NCBI GenBank assembly: GCA_050730855.1
Contig: JBOHNU010000002.1
Coordinates: forward strand, 62,001 to 126,000
Reading direction: 5' to 3'
Origin: DASRJJ01 sp050730855
GTDB lineage: Bacteria > Patescibacteriota > Saccharimonadia > Saccharimonadales > UBA4665
Length of the DNA: 64,000 nt
Positions 28,175 through 35,532 of this stretch are shown piece after piece. A model generated the notes under the pieces. That model saw nothing but the letters and a program-made list of their open reading frames with translations, ran no database searches and was not told where the DNA came from. The position numbers were made by a program, and so were the translations under genes. Position 1 is the first letter of the stretch. Every line of letters starts with the position of its first letter.

Positions 28175-28786
28175 ATGAGAATTATCGCAGGCAGTTTAAA
28201 GGGGAGGGTGTTTGACTCTCCAAAGAGCCACAAAACGCACCCAATGAGCGACAAAATGCGCGGCGCGCTGTTTAATATGCTTGGCGACTTGCAAGGGCTG
28301 CGCGTGCTAGACGCCTTTGCTGGTAGCGGCGCGCTCGGTTTTGAGGCAGTCAGCCGCGGTGCGGCCGAAGTAGTTGCCATCGACAACGATCGGCAGGCGC
28401 AACAGACCATCACCAAAAATATTCGCCAGCTCGGGCTTGGAACTGCCATTTCGCTGGTTAAGGCTGGCGCTGGTGCGTGTCTTGGCACGGCGCAAGGCAA
28501 GCCGTTCGACATTGTGTTGTGCGACCCGCCGTACAACGATCTCCAGCCCAACTTGCTAGCGCGTCTGGCCGAAGTGGTAGCGCCCAACGGCGGACTGTTT
28601 GTTCTGTCGTGGCCGGGCGGTCAGGAACTGCCCGTGCTGCCCGGCCTGGCGCTCATCCGGCATCGCCAGTACGGCGACGGCAGTCTAGGCTTTTACCGCC
28701 GGCAACGGATTGGGAGGTTTGGTGCCGGCGTGCTCAACAATTTGCCGGTAGCGGATGGCCGGCGCGCAAAAGTACATCACTGTTAA
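28175..28786 (+). CDS. rsmD: 16S rRNA (guanine-966 N2)-methyltransferase RsmD
   Basis: 203 residues. MRIIAGSLKGRVFDSP and PMSDKMRGALFNMLGDL are the family N-terminal blocks, VLDAFAGSGALGFEAVSRGA is the SAM motif, and VLCDPPYN is the DPPY catalytic motif. The family core ends around YGDGSLGFYRR (~residue 173). The last ~30 residues run 102 bp into the 3' end of the convergent membrane-protein gene, so the C-terminus is an overlap extension. Confidence 0.94.
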   Translation: MRIIAGSLKGRVFDSPKSHKTHPMSDKMRGALFNMLGDLQGLRVLDAFAGSGALGFEAVSRGAAEVVAIDNDRQAQQTITKNIRQLGLGTAISLVKAGAGACLGTAQGKPFDIVLCDPPYNDLQPNLLARLAEVVAPNGGLFVLSWPGGQELPVLPGLALIRHRQYGDGSLGFYRRQRIGRFGAGVLNNLPVADGRRAKVHHC

Positions 28787-29404
28787 AATCAGCGAAGCCA
28801 GCCAGCCGACCAGCGGCACCCAGCTAACAAGATTGATGGCGACCACAATCCCAACAATTCCCCAAACCGCGCCGGAGTATTGGCTGCCGGCGCGCCAGCT
28901 GCGCCGGATCGACTCAAACACGCCCAATTTTTGGTCGACCAAATAGTACGGTGCCAGAAGCAGCCGTTGAAAAGCGAACAGTCCAGGCAAAATAAATAAA
29001 ATCAGGCCGATGCCCACGGCAAGCGAAAAGATAATAAACAGACCGACGAGCTTTAAAACGCTGCCCTGGATATCGCGTAGAGCCGACATAAAACTGATTT
29101 CTTGCATCCGCGCGCTGTGCAGCTCGGTAACAATCAGCGACGCGGCAATAACAACCACAAAATACAGTGCCACTAGCGCCAGCAGCCCGGCAGCGATAAA
29201 CGGAATAATATTTTCGGAGCCGCTAGCGTGGAAGGCAAACCCCGCTACTACAAACCCTAGAACAGCCAGCCCCGCAATGCCGACGGGCAGCAGCAGCTGC
29301 CACACAAAGGTCTCAAAGTTAAGCTGGAAGGCCTTCCAGCTCGGCTTAAAAAGCGCAAATGCGTCTGGCAGTTGCTTTGTTTTGGTTGTTTTTTTGGCGT
29401 CCAT
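28685..29404 (-). CDS. Multi-pass membrane protein of unknown function
   Basis: 239 residues with about five to six hydrophobic segments: FVWQLLLPVGIAGLAVLGFV, IIPFIAAGLLALVALYFVVV, LVGLFIIFSLAVGIGLILFI, AVWGIVGIVVAINLVSWVPL and LVGWLASLILTVMYF. Between segments is FAFQRLLLAPYYLVDQKLGV, then ESIRRSWRAG, a pattern I associate with DUF975-like and related CPR membrane proteins, but I cannot assign a function. AAGGA lies 7 nt before the ATG. Its 3' end overlaps rsmD by 102 bp tail to tail. Confidence 0.8.
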   Translation of the reverse strand: MDAKKTTKTKQLPDAFALFKPSWKAFQLNFETFVWQLLLPVGIAGLAVLGFVVAGFAFHASGSENIIPFIAAGLLALVALYFVVVIAASLIVTELHSARMQEISFMSALRDIQGSVLKLVGLFIIFSLAVGIGLILFILPGLFAFQRLLLAPYYLVDQKLGVFESIRRSWRAGSQYSGAVWGIVGIVVAINLVSWVPLVGWLASLILTVMYFCAPAIRYRQIVEHAGTKPPNPLPAVKA

Positions 29405-29432
29405 GCTGTTTTCCTTGCTGGTTATCTTACGG

Positions 29433-29438
29433 TATAAT
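29433..29438 (+). promoter_or_regulatory. Probable -10 box of the tRNA-Leu gene
   Basis: TATAAT 54 nt upstream of the tRNA 5' end; TTTTCC at 29409 with 18-nt spacing is a weak -35. The divergent membrane-protein gene starts at 29404. Confidence 0.45.
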
Positions 29439-29492
29439 ACTACAGTCGGCGTTCGGAGTTAAATGTTGGTATTGGACGCTTCGGACATTTTT

Positions 29493-29577
29493 GGGCGAGT
29501 GGCGGAATTGGTAGACGCGCATGCCTTAGGAGCATGTATCGCAAGATGTGAAGGTTCAAGTCCTTTCTCGCCCACCA
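29493..29577 (+). tRNA. tRNA-Leu(UAG)
   Basis: 85 nt including an encoded CCA. Acceptor stem GGGCGAG/CTCGCCC with discriminator A, D-arm GCGGAATTGGTAGACGC, anticodon stem CATGC/GCATG with loop CTTAGGA (anticodon TAG at 29527-29529), a long class II variable arm (TATCGCAAGATGT) and T-loop TTCAAGT closed by GAAGG/CCTTT. Long variable arm, TAG anticodon and discriminator A are all consistent with leucine. Confidence 0.96.
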
Positions 29578-29684
29578 CAACCGTCTTACTAGAACCACTG
29601 ACCCGAAGGAAAAGGGCCAGGTCGAGCAAGTCAGTTGAGGAAAGGTCACAAACTCCTTTGGTTCAAGACAACGCCACGAAATGC

Positions 29685-29690
29685 TACAAT
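29685..29690 (+). promoter_or_regulatory. -10 box of the CdiA-toxin-like gene (leaderless)
   Basis: TACAAT ends 7 nt before ATG 29698. Confidence 0.5.
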
Positions 29691-29697
29691 AGCCTAG

Positions 29698-30081
29698 ATG
29701 AAAAAATACGAAGTTAGCGTTAAAACAACGCTTGAAGACGCGCCAAAAGAACACGAAATGTCGGCCGCGGTCATTCTAGCGTATCACTTCAAAGCAGACG
29801 TCATCTTCATGCGACCAGGGAGAAAGAAGACTCCGGATATTGATGTAAACGGCGTAAAGTGGGAAATCAAAAGCCCTAAAGGCGATGGCAAGAAGACAGT
29901 GGACAACAATCTACGGACAGCCCGCAAGCAATCACATAATGTAGTGTTGGACTTGCGCCGAGCCAAGCTGCATCAGAACAAAGCCCTAGCTCGTATATGT
30001 TACTATTTGTCGGCTGGCTCACACAAAATCAAACACCTCAAGATTATCACAAAAACTCAGAAAATAATTGACATACTGTAA
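29698..30081 (+). CDS. Free-standing protein resembling the CdiA C-terminal tRNase domain
   Basis: 127 residues. From memory of the family it resembles the PD-(D/E)XK-like nuclease domain at the C-terminus of contact-dependent inhibition proteins (PF18451 type). The pattern is KTPDIDVNGVKWEIKSPKG (Asp, then Glu-x-Lys) followed by NNLRTARKQSHNVVLDLRR. The N-terminal PKEHEMSAAVILAYHFKAD also fits. Here it is not attached to any filament or delivery region and has no signal peptide, and no immunity gene is recognisable next to it. It begins 120 bp after tRNA-Leu. A housekeeping nuclease or an antitoxin-free relic is possible. Confidence 0.65.
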   Translation: MKKYEVSVKTTLEDAPKEHEMSAAVILAYHFKADVIFMRPGRKKTPDIDVNGVKWEIKSPKGDGKKTVDNNLRTARKQSHNVVLDLRRAKLHQNKALARICYYLSAGSHKIKHLKIITKTQKIIDIL

Positions 30082-30108
30082 GTGTTTTTGATAAATTGTT
30101 AGATAGAT

Positions 30109-30152
30109 AAGACGCGCGCGTTACTGTACTGTATCAACCGCGTCTTTTCTTT
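30109..30152 (+). terminator. Intrinsic terminator after the CdiA-like gene
   Basis: AAGACGCG (30109-30116) pairs with CGCGTCTT (30139-30146), loop 22 nt, followed by TTCTTTT. It lies between convergent genes and could serve both strands. Confidence 0.6.
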
Positions 30153-30186
30153 TCGCTCCTGGTTTTTGAGTTTCGTGTGTCGGTTG

Positions 30187-30669
30187 TTATTGGTACAAGC
30201 TGTCGAAGTTGAAGCTGTCGTACGGGCTGGTGCCGTTTGGTGTGTTGTACAGTTCGTCAAAGTTGTAGTTGCCGAAGTCATAGCTGAAGATGTCTGATGT
30301 AAAGCACTGCCGCCCCTTCTTGTGGTAATTGACGTCGCTTTCCAGGCTGTCGAAGGATGAGCCGGGCAGTGAGGCGTCGGTTTTGAAGTTGGCGCAAATG
30401 GTGTAGCTGTCGGCGCCGCGGTTGTATTCGTAATCTGCTAGGCGGCTTGCCAGGTTGGCGTCTAGTTTCAAATCCTTTAAATTGTCGGGTACGTCGCCGC
30501 GGCCGCTGGCGTATGAGTCGAGTGCCGACTGTATGCTGGTGATGTCGGCCACCTTTTGCTGGTCGCTCACGGCGTCGCGCGAGAGTGCGTATTGCCAGAT
30601 GAGCGCGCCGACGCAGATTACCGCAATGACTGCGAACGCAAGGTAGTATTTTTGCATTGCGCCGCGCAT
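30187..30669 (-). CDS. Single-pass protein with pseudopilin-like C-terminal segment
   Basis: 160 residues from ATG 30669, one base after the stop of the upstream gene. A membrane helix (~8-26: AFAVIAVICVGALIWQYAL) precedes VADITSIQSALDSYASGRGD and VPDNLKDL, a pattern like the post-helix region of GspG/type IV pilins, where the protein fits a short helix and a disulfide-containing domain (TICANFK, RQCFTSD). There is no prepilin peptidase motif. The C-terminus is rich in Asp, Asn, Phe and Tyr. Translation is probably coupled to the upstream gene. Confidence 0.7.
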   Translation of the reverse strand: MRGAMQKYYLAFAVIAVICVGALIWQYALSRDAVSDQQKVADITSIQSALDSYASGRGDVPDNLKDLKLDANLASRLADYEYNRGADSYTICANFKTDASLPGSSFDSLESDVNYHKKGRQCFTSDIFSYDFGNYNFDELYNTPNGTSPYDSFNFDSLYQ

Positions 30670-30670
30670 T

Positions 30671-31372
30671 TTAGCGCTCCGCCTTGCGGTGGCTGTCGAG
30701 CCAGAAGTAAGCGAAGATGCCGCCGGCAATACCCAGCACGATCACCATGTTGGCAACCAGCACGCCGATGTTTTCTATCTCGTAGCCTTTGCCGCCATAG
30801 ATAGCAGCAGATAGCGCTGACAGAAACCCGATAAGGCTAAAAAATCCAACCACAAACGACACAAGCAGCGCAATTTGGACCATCCGCCGCCTGGATGGGT
30901 CGAGCCGAAGCCGCGGATTTGCCAGCTCGGCCTTTTTGAGGCGCAAAAAAAGCCACGCCAGTATCGGCAAGCCCACCACGAGCGAGGATGTAGTAAACGC
31001 CATGATACCGGTGTCGAACGCGCCGGAAGACCCGCCGAAGAGATGCTCCGCAATGCTGGCCAGCAAAATCCCCATGCTAAGCGCGCTTACGCTCATGGCC
31101 ACTAGCATGATGAAATACTCGGCGCCGCGAGTGCTATACACTTGTACTACACCGATCGGCTCGTTTTGCGGGTTGCCGCCGTCCGCCGGCACAAATTGCG
31201 CCGCGGCTTCTTGAGGCGTACTGCCGGGTTGCGCCTGATCCTGGTGTCGGTCGAGTGCTTTCTCAACCGTGTCCGGGTGCCAGCCAGCACCAACTAAGCG
31301 GTCGCGGACAGTCTCGTGGCCATCGCCGCTGCCGCGCGCCCGGGCAATATAATCGTGTAGTTCGTTGTTCAT
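30671..31372 (-). CDS. Membrane protein with N-terminal UBA-like helix and DUF5671-like region
   Basis: 233 residues. The start ELHDYIARARGSGDGHETVR, then DRLVGAGWHPDTVEKALDR, is the short three-helix motif frequent at N-termini of CPR membrane proteins. After a Pro/Gln-rich linker come four membrane helices: FIMLVAMSVSALSMGILLA, IMAFTTSSLVVGLPILAWLF, QIALLVSFVVGFFSLIGFL and VLVANMVIVLGIAGGIFAYF. RBS GGAG lies 5 nt before the ATG; a perfect -35 TTGACA is upstream but the -10 is poor. Forms an operon with the 160-residue gene. Confidence 0.75.
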   Translation of the reverse strand: MNNELHDYIARARGSGDGHETVRDRLVGAGWHPDTVEKALDRHQDQAQPGSTPQEAAAQFVPADGGNPQNEPIGVVQVYSTRGAEYFIMLVAMSVSALSMGILLASIAEHLFGGSSGAFDTGIMAFTTSSLVVGLPILAWLFLRLKKAELANPRLRLDPSRRRMVQIALLVSFVVGFFSLIGFLSALSAAIYGGKGYEIENIGVLVANMVIVLGIAGGIFAYFWLDSHRKAER

Positions 31373-31457
31373 TTATACTCCTCTGCAGCTAATTAAGCAG
31401 CACTACGTGGTTGTTTGTCAATCACACGGCACGATTAGCTAACCAGAATAAGTTTGC

Positions 31458-31463
31458 TACAAT
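31458..31463 (+). promoter_or_regulatory. -10 box of hisS
   Basis: TACAAT 17 nt upstream of ATG 31481, giving a leader of ~10 nt containing AGG. Confidence 0.45.
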
Positions 31464-31480
31464 AAGGCCAGGATTTTGCC

Positions 31481-32797
31481 ATGGCACTACAGACACAACC
31501 CTACAAAGGCGCAAGAGATTTTTACCCCGAGGATAAACGAGTCCAGAAGTACTTGTTTGGTTTGTGGCGCAAGGTGGCCGAGAGTTACGGCTACGAGGAG
31601 TACGATGCGCCCATTCTAGAGCCACTGGAGCTATACGCGGCCAAAACTGGCGAAGAAATTGTTAACGAGCAAACCTACACCTTCGAAGACCGCGGCGGCC
31701 GGCGCGTGGCCATCCGGCCGGAGATGACGCCAACGGTGAGTCGCATGGTGGCGGCGCAGCGCCAGGAGCTGGCCTATCCGCTGCGCTGGTACAGCATCCC
31801 AAACATTTGGCGCTACGAGCGTCCGCAGCGCGGACGGCTGCGCGAGCACTGGCAACTCAACGTCGACCTGTTCGGCGTGAACGGCCTGCTGGCCGAAGCC
31901 GAGCTAGTCCAGGTAGCCGACAGTATTTTCAAGGCCGCCGGCGCTACCCGTGCCATGTATAGCATCCGCATAAACAGCCGCAAGCTGATAGACTATATTT
32001 TGCGTGAATACCTGGAACTCGACAGCGTCCAGCATCACACCGTCGCCAAGCTGATAGACCGCAAGCACAAAATGCCGCACGAAGCGTTCGTGGCCGAAAC
32101 CGACGCGCTGTTTACCCCCAGTCAGCGCGACAATGGCGCCAGCAACAAATTGCTCGGGCTGCTAAAAACTAAGGATATAAACCATTTGCCCGAGAAGGTG
32201 CGGATGCACAGCGCGGCGCTCGAGTTAAAAGAGTTACTGGCGCAGTTGCGCGACGCAGGCGTCACCAACGCCGTATTTGACCTTACAATTATGCGCGGCT
32301 TTGACTACTACACCGGCATCGTATTTGAGATTTTCGACGAAAACCCGGATAACAACCGCTCCATGGTGGGGGGCGGTCGTTACGACGGCCTGGTCGGCCT
32401 GTTCGGCGTAGAGCCGGTGCCAACGGTTGGCTTTGCTTTTGGCGACGTCACACTCCAGAACTTTCTGGAAGGCCACAAACTGATGCCGCCGGCTCGATCA
32501 GACACCGATGCGTACGTGGCAATCATCGGCGATTGCTACGGCGCGGCGCAAAAGACCATCGGCGAACTGCGCGAAATGGGGCTGAACGTCGCCGTGGACA
32601 TTACCGGCCGCAAGCTCGACAAGCAAATCCAAACGGCCGTAAAAAAGAATATCCACTACGTGATCTTTATTGGCGATAAAGAGCTGAAGGAAGAGCAGTT
32701 TGAACTGAAAAACTTGGCCACCGGCGCCAGCGAGCGCCGCAGTCTGGCACGGATTGTTAGCATAGTAAAGGATTACCGCGGCGAGGGCGAGGACTAG
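31481..32797 (+). CDS. hisS: Histidyl-tRNA synthetase
   Basis: 438 residues, class II. The start PYKGARDFYPEDKRVQ, motif 2 IPNIWRYERPQRGRLREHWQ, the histidine-specific block IMRGFDYYTGIVFEIF and VGGGRYDGLVGLF are all present. A C-terminal anticodon-binding domain (~340-435) follows. Motif 3 reads TVGFAFGDVTLQNFL where E. coli has GFAMGLERL, so the class II motif 3 arginine is Thr. I believe similar GDVxL forms exist in other HisRS subfamilies, so this is probably a lineage variant. Confidence 0.96.
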   Translation: MALQTQPYKGARDFYPEDKRVQKYLFGLWRKVAESYGYEEYDAPILEPLELYAAKTGEEIVNEQTYTFEDRGGRRVAIRPEMTPTVSRMVAAQRQELAYPLRWYSIPNIWRYERPQRGRLREHWQLNVDLFGVNGLLAEAELVQVADSIFKAAGATRAMYSIRINSRKLIDYILREYLELDSVQHHTVAKLIDRKHKMPHEAFVAETDALFTPSQRDNGASNKLLGLLKTKDINHLPEKVRMHSAALELKELLAQLRDAGVTNAVFDLTIMRGFDYYTGIVFEIFDENPDNNRSMVGGGRYDGLVGLFGVEPVPTVGFAFGDVTLQNFLEGHKLMPPARSDTDAYVAIIGDCYGAAQKTIGELREMGLNVAVDITGRKLDKQIQTAVKKNIHYVIFIGDKELKEEQFELKNLATGASERRSLARIVSIVKDYRGEGED

Positions 32798-32822
32798 CCC
32801 GTATGGGGCGAGGAGTGGGGGC

Positions 32823-33278
32823 GTGACCGGTTTTAGCCACACTACAACAGGTGTGGTTATCGCCTTATCTGTCCACAACCCAGCGCTCGCCCTGCCATTG
32901 GCGCTTGCCTCGCACTTTGTGCTCGATGCTTTGCCGCATTACGGCGATGATACACGCGACGGCACCGACAAAGCCTTCCGCCGTTTTATCCTGGTGGATG
33001 CCATCGCCGGATTTAGCATTACATTTCTTATGATGTACCTCTTCCCGGAAAGCTGGCTGCTAATCGGCCTGTGCGGAGCTATGTCAACTATTCCAGATTT
33101 GATGTGGCTGCCAAACCATGTGCGGCAAGTGCGCGGCCAGCCGAGCAAACCGCACAACCTATTTATGCGTTGGCATACAAAGATACAGTTTGAACATCCG
33201 GTCTGGGGGATTGCGGCCGAGGTAGTTTGGGCGGTGGGGATGCTTTCGTTCATTGCTGTCGCGTTGTTTGGCAAATAA
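32823..33278 (+). CDS. Small membrane protein with His/Asp pattern of the DUF457/YdjM type
   Basis: 151 residues from GTG 32823. Hydrophobic helices carry GFSHTTTGVVIAL, LASHFVLDALPHYGDD and MSTIPDLMWLPNH, the spaced His/Asp residues seen in membrane-bound putative metal-dependent hydrolases. The C-terminal half has WHTKIQFEHPVWG and a final helix. It is 25 nt downstream of hisS on the same strand. Function is not established for this family. Confidence 0.75.
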   Translation: MTGFSHTTTGVVIALSVHNPALALPLALASHFVLDALPHYGDDTRDGTDKAFRRFILVDAIAGFSITFLMMYLFPESWLLIGLCGAMSTIPDLMWLPNHVRQVRGQPSKPHNLFMRWHTKIQFEHPVWGIAAEVVWAVGMLSFIAVALFGK

Positions 33279-33304
33279 ACCTGGTAAAAGTGTATTCAAT
33301 CTGT

Positions 33305-33310
33305 TACAGT
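33305..33310 (+). promoter_or_regulatory. -10 box of tig (leaderless)
   Basis: TACAGT ends 8 nt before ATG 33319, which excludes the in-frame upstream start at 33253. Confidence 0.5.
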
Positions 33311-33318
33311 CTGTACCT

Positions 33319-34599
33319 ATGTCTACAACCAAGAAACAACTTTCTCCTACCAAAGTGCAGCTCACACTTGCAGCCGACGATCTGTCCGGCTACAAGGCGA
33401 GCGCGCTTAAAAAGCTCGGCACCGATGTAAAGGTGCAGGGCTTCCGCCCCGGCAAAGCGCCGCTTAACCTACTAGAAAAACAGATTAATCCCAACCTACT
33501 TCACAGCGAGGTAATGGATGCGGCCATTAACGCCCTGTACGGCCAGGCGCTACGCGAGCACCGTTTGCGGCCGGCTAGTGAGCCCAAGGTTAGTATCACG
33601 AAGTTCGTGCCGTTCGACACGCTCGAGGCCAACGTAGAGGTAGAAGTCGTCGGCGACGTTACACTGCCCGACTACAAGAAAACTAAAATCGCGCAAAAGC
33701 AGCCGGTGGTAGACGCCAAAGAAGTCGATGAGGTGCTTGACCAACTCGCCACCCGCCAGGCCGAAAAGAAAGAGGCCGACCGCGCCGCCAAAACTACTGA
33801 CGAAGTGGTAATTGATTTTAAGGGAACCGACGCCAAAACCGGCGAGCCGATCCCCGGAGCCGATGGCAAAGACTATCCTTTGGTCTTGGGCAGCAACTCC
33901 TTTATCCCCGGATTTGAAAAGAACCTGATCGGCGCCAGAACCGGCGAAACCAAAGAGTTTACTCTGACATTCCCTAAAGATTACGGTACTGAGGCGCTGC
34001 AAAACCGCAAAGTCACCTTTGCCGTAACGGTAAAAAAAGTAAACGAAGTAGCAAAGCCGGCCATCGACGATAAGTTTGCTGCAAGCGTGGGGCCGTTCAA
34101 AAAACTTGCCGAACTAAAGGCCGACATCGAGAAAGAACTTCTTACCCGCAAGCAAAACGACGCCGAGCAAGAACATGCTAACGAACTTATCCGTGTGATT
34201 GCCGGCAAGGCAAAGGTTGCTATCCCCGAAAGTTTGGTTAACGAACAGCTGGAGCGCATCGAGCGTGAAACCCGTCAAAACCTGGCGTACACCGGCCAAA
34301 CCTGGCAGGAGTACTTGGATAGCGAAAAACTCACCCCCGAATCATTACGCAAGAAACATCACGACGATGCCGAGCTGCGTGTAAAAGCCGGGATTGTACT
34401 GGCCGAAATTGCCGAAGCCGAGAAAGTTACAGTGACGCCAGAGGAGTTTAACGCCCAGCTGCAATCGCTAAAAGCCCGCTACCCCGATGCGCAAATGCGA
34501 GCCGAGCTGGACAAGCCCGAAAACCAACGCGATATACTAAGCCGCATGGTCACCGAAAAAACCATCGCCAAGCTCAAGGAATACGCGGCAAAAAACTGA
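33319..34599 (+). CDS. tig: Trigger factor
   Basis: 426 residues. Ribosome-bound chaperone and prolyl isomerase. The N-terminal ribosome-binding domain has the signature VQGFRPGKAPLNLLEKQ. The FKBP domain (~150-235) includes DEVVIDFKGTDAKTGEPI and VLGSNSFIPGFEKNLIG. The C-terminal helical arm domain has PESLVNEQLERIERETRQNL. Followed by clpP, as in many bacteria, but with a separate CIRCE-regulated promoter between them. It ends in TGA. Confidence 0.96.
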   Translation: MSTTKKQLSPTKVQLTLAADDLSGYKASALKKLGTDVKVQGFRPGKAPLNLLEKQINPNLLHSEVMDAAINALYGQALREHRLRPASEPKVSITKFVPFDTLEANVEVEVVGDVTLPDYKKTKIAQKQPVVDAKEVDEVLDQLATRQAEKKEADRAAKTTDEVVIDFKGTDAKTGEPIPGADGKDYPLVLGSNSFIPGFEKNLIGARTGETKEFTLTFPKDYGTEALQNRKVTFAVTVKKVNEVAKPAIDDKFAASVGPFKKLAELKADIEKELLTRKQNDAEQEHANELIRVIAGKAKVAIPESLVNEQLERIERETRQNLAYTGQTWQEYLDSEKLTPESLRKKHHDDAELRVKAGIVLAEIAEAEKVTVTPEEFNAQLQSLKARYPDAQMRAELDKPENQRDILSRMVTEKTIAKLKEYAAKN

Positions 34600-34613
34600 A
34601 CCGATCAGCGACA

Positions 34614-34644
34614 GGCTGGCACTCTTGACTGGGGAGTGCCAGCC
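34614..34644 (+). promoter_or_regulatory. CIRCE (HrcA operator) at clpP
   Basis: GGCTGGCACTC, 9 nt (TTGACTGGG), GAGTGCCAGCC: 11-bp perfect arms matching the CIRCE pattern and the clpC operator at 15393. The -35 again lies in the spacer. Confidence 0.92.
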
Positions 34645-34654
34645 GACGTATACT
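34625..34654 (+). promoter_or_regulatory. clpP promoter
   Basis: TTGACT (34625-34630), 18-nt spacer, TATACT (34649-34654). The -10 ends 7 nt before ATG 34662, predicting a leaderless mRNA. Confidence 0.8.
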
Positions 34655-34661
34655 CAAAAGT

Positions 34662-35270
34662 ATGATCAAACCATCTTCTAGCATTCTTATACCAACTGTT
34701 ATCGAGAGCGACGGTCGCGTAGAGCGCGCCTACGACATCTACAGCCGGCTGCTCAAAGACCGAATTGTTTTCTTGGGCAGCGATGTTAACGAGCACACCG
34801 CCAACCTAGTAGTGGCGCAGCTTTTGTTTCTGCACGCCGAAGATTCCAAGAAGGACATCTTCTTTTATATCAACAGCCCGGGTGGCAGCGTTTACGACGC
34901 GCTGGCCATTTATGACACTATGCAGTATGTTACCAACGACATTCAAACCGTCGGCATCGGCGTTCAGGCTTCGGCCGCGGCCTTTTTGCTGAGCTGCGGC
35001 ACCAAGGGCAAGCGGTTCCTTTTGCCGCACTCCACGGTGATGATTCACCAGCCGTCCAGCGGCACTCGCGGCAAAGTAACCGACCAAGAGATCGACCTGC
35101 GCGAAAGCCTGCGCGTTAAAAGACTGCTAGAGTCGATCATGGCTAAAAACACCGGCCAAAAAATAGAACGCATCCACGAAGACATGGAGCGCGACAAATG
35201 GATGACCTCCGAAGAAGCTAAGAAATACGGCATCGTCGACAAAGTAATCACCACCCCACCAAAATCGTAA
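34662..35270 (+). CDS. clpP: ATP-dependent Clp protease proteolytic subunit
   Basis: 202 residues. Catalytic Ser in GVQASAAAFLLSCG, His in STVMIHQPSSGTRG, Asp in EDMERDKWMTSEEAKKYG. The oligomer start RVERAYDIYSRLLKDRIVFLG and FYINSPGGSVYDALAIYDTM are typical. Serine protease chamber that works with ClpC (15437). Shared CIRCE control with clpC suggests the pair is regulated together by HrcA. Confidence 0.97.
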   Translation: MIKPSSSILIPTVIESDGRVERAYDIYSRLLKDRIVFLGSDVNEHTANLVVAQLLFLHAEDSKKDIFFYINSPGGSVYDALAIYDTMQYVTNDIQTVGIGVQASAAAFLLSCGTKGKRFLLPHSTVMIHQPSSGTRGKVTDQEIDLRESLRVKRLLESIMAKNTGQKIERIHEDMERDKWMTSEEAKKYGIVDKVITTPPKS

Positions 35271-35532
35271 AATGACACAAGGTGGAGAGGAAAAACGACC
35301 TTACCTTAAAACGGGCGCAGGATTTGACGCGCAAAGTCTTGACATTTAGCCGTGGTTACCTCACAATCTTATTCTAAGAAGTAGTGTAAGCGCGGCAGTG
35401 TTGAAGTTTGCGTCAGGTTGTGACGGATGCTTCATCACTAAAAACTACCGCCTTAGAGACCTTCACGCTAAAACAAAGGTTTATTAAGGACTCTGTCTGC
35501 AGGCAGAGCATAACAGGGGAATAGCGCAACGC
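35271..35532 (+). promoter_or_regulatory. rpoB upstream region: promoter and structured leader
   Basis: The 262-nt gap has no credible gene. A perfect -35 TTGACA (35339-35344) with 17-nt spacing precedes a weak -10 CACAAT (35362-35367). The ~160-nt leader contains a hairpin with GAAG/CTTC and CGTCA/TGACG stems (35403-35433) and a second one CTCTGTC-TGCA-GGCAGAG (35491-35508), followed by AGGGGA 13 nt before the rpoB ATG. There is no rplJ-rplL upstream, so leader control would replace the usual L10 operon arrangement. Confidence 0.5.

Noticed and set aside
29463..29717. 84-codon open frame over the tRNA-Leu gene
   Set aside because: It coincides with a complete tRNA structure; the frame is a by-product.
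35272..35349. 25-codon ATG frame right after clpP, as a leader peptide for rpoB
   Set aside because: It lies largely before the TTGACA promoter and has no distinctive codon pattern; insufficient support.
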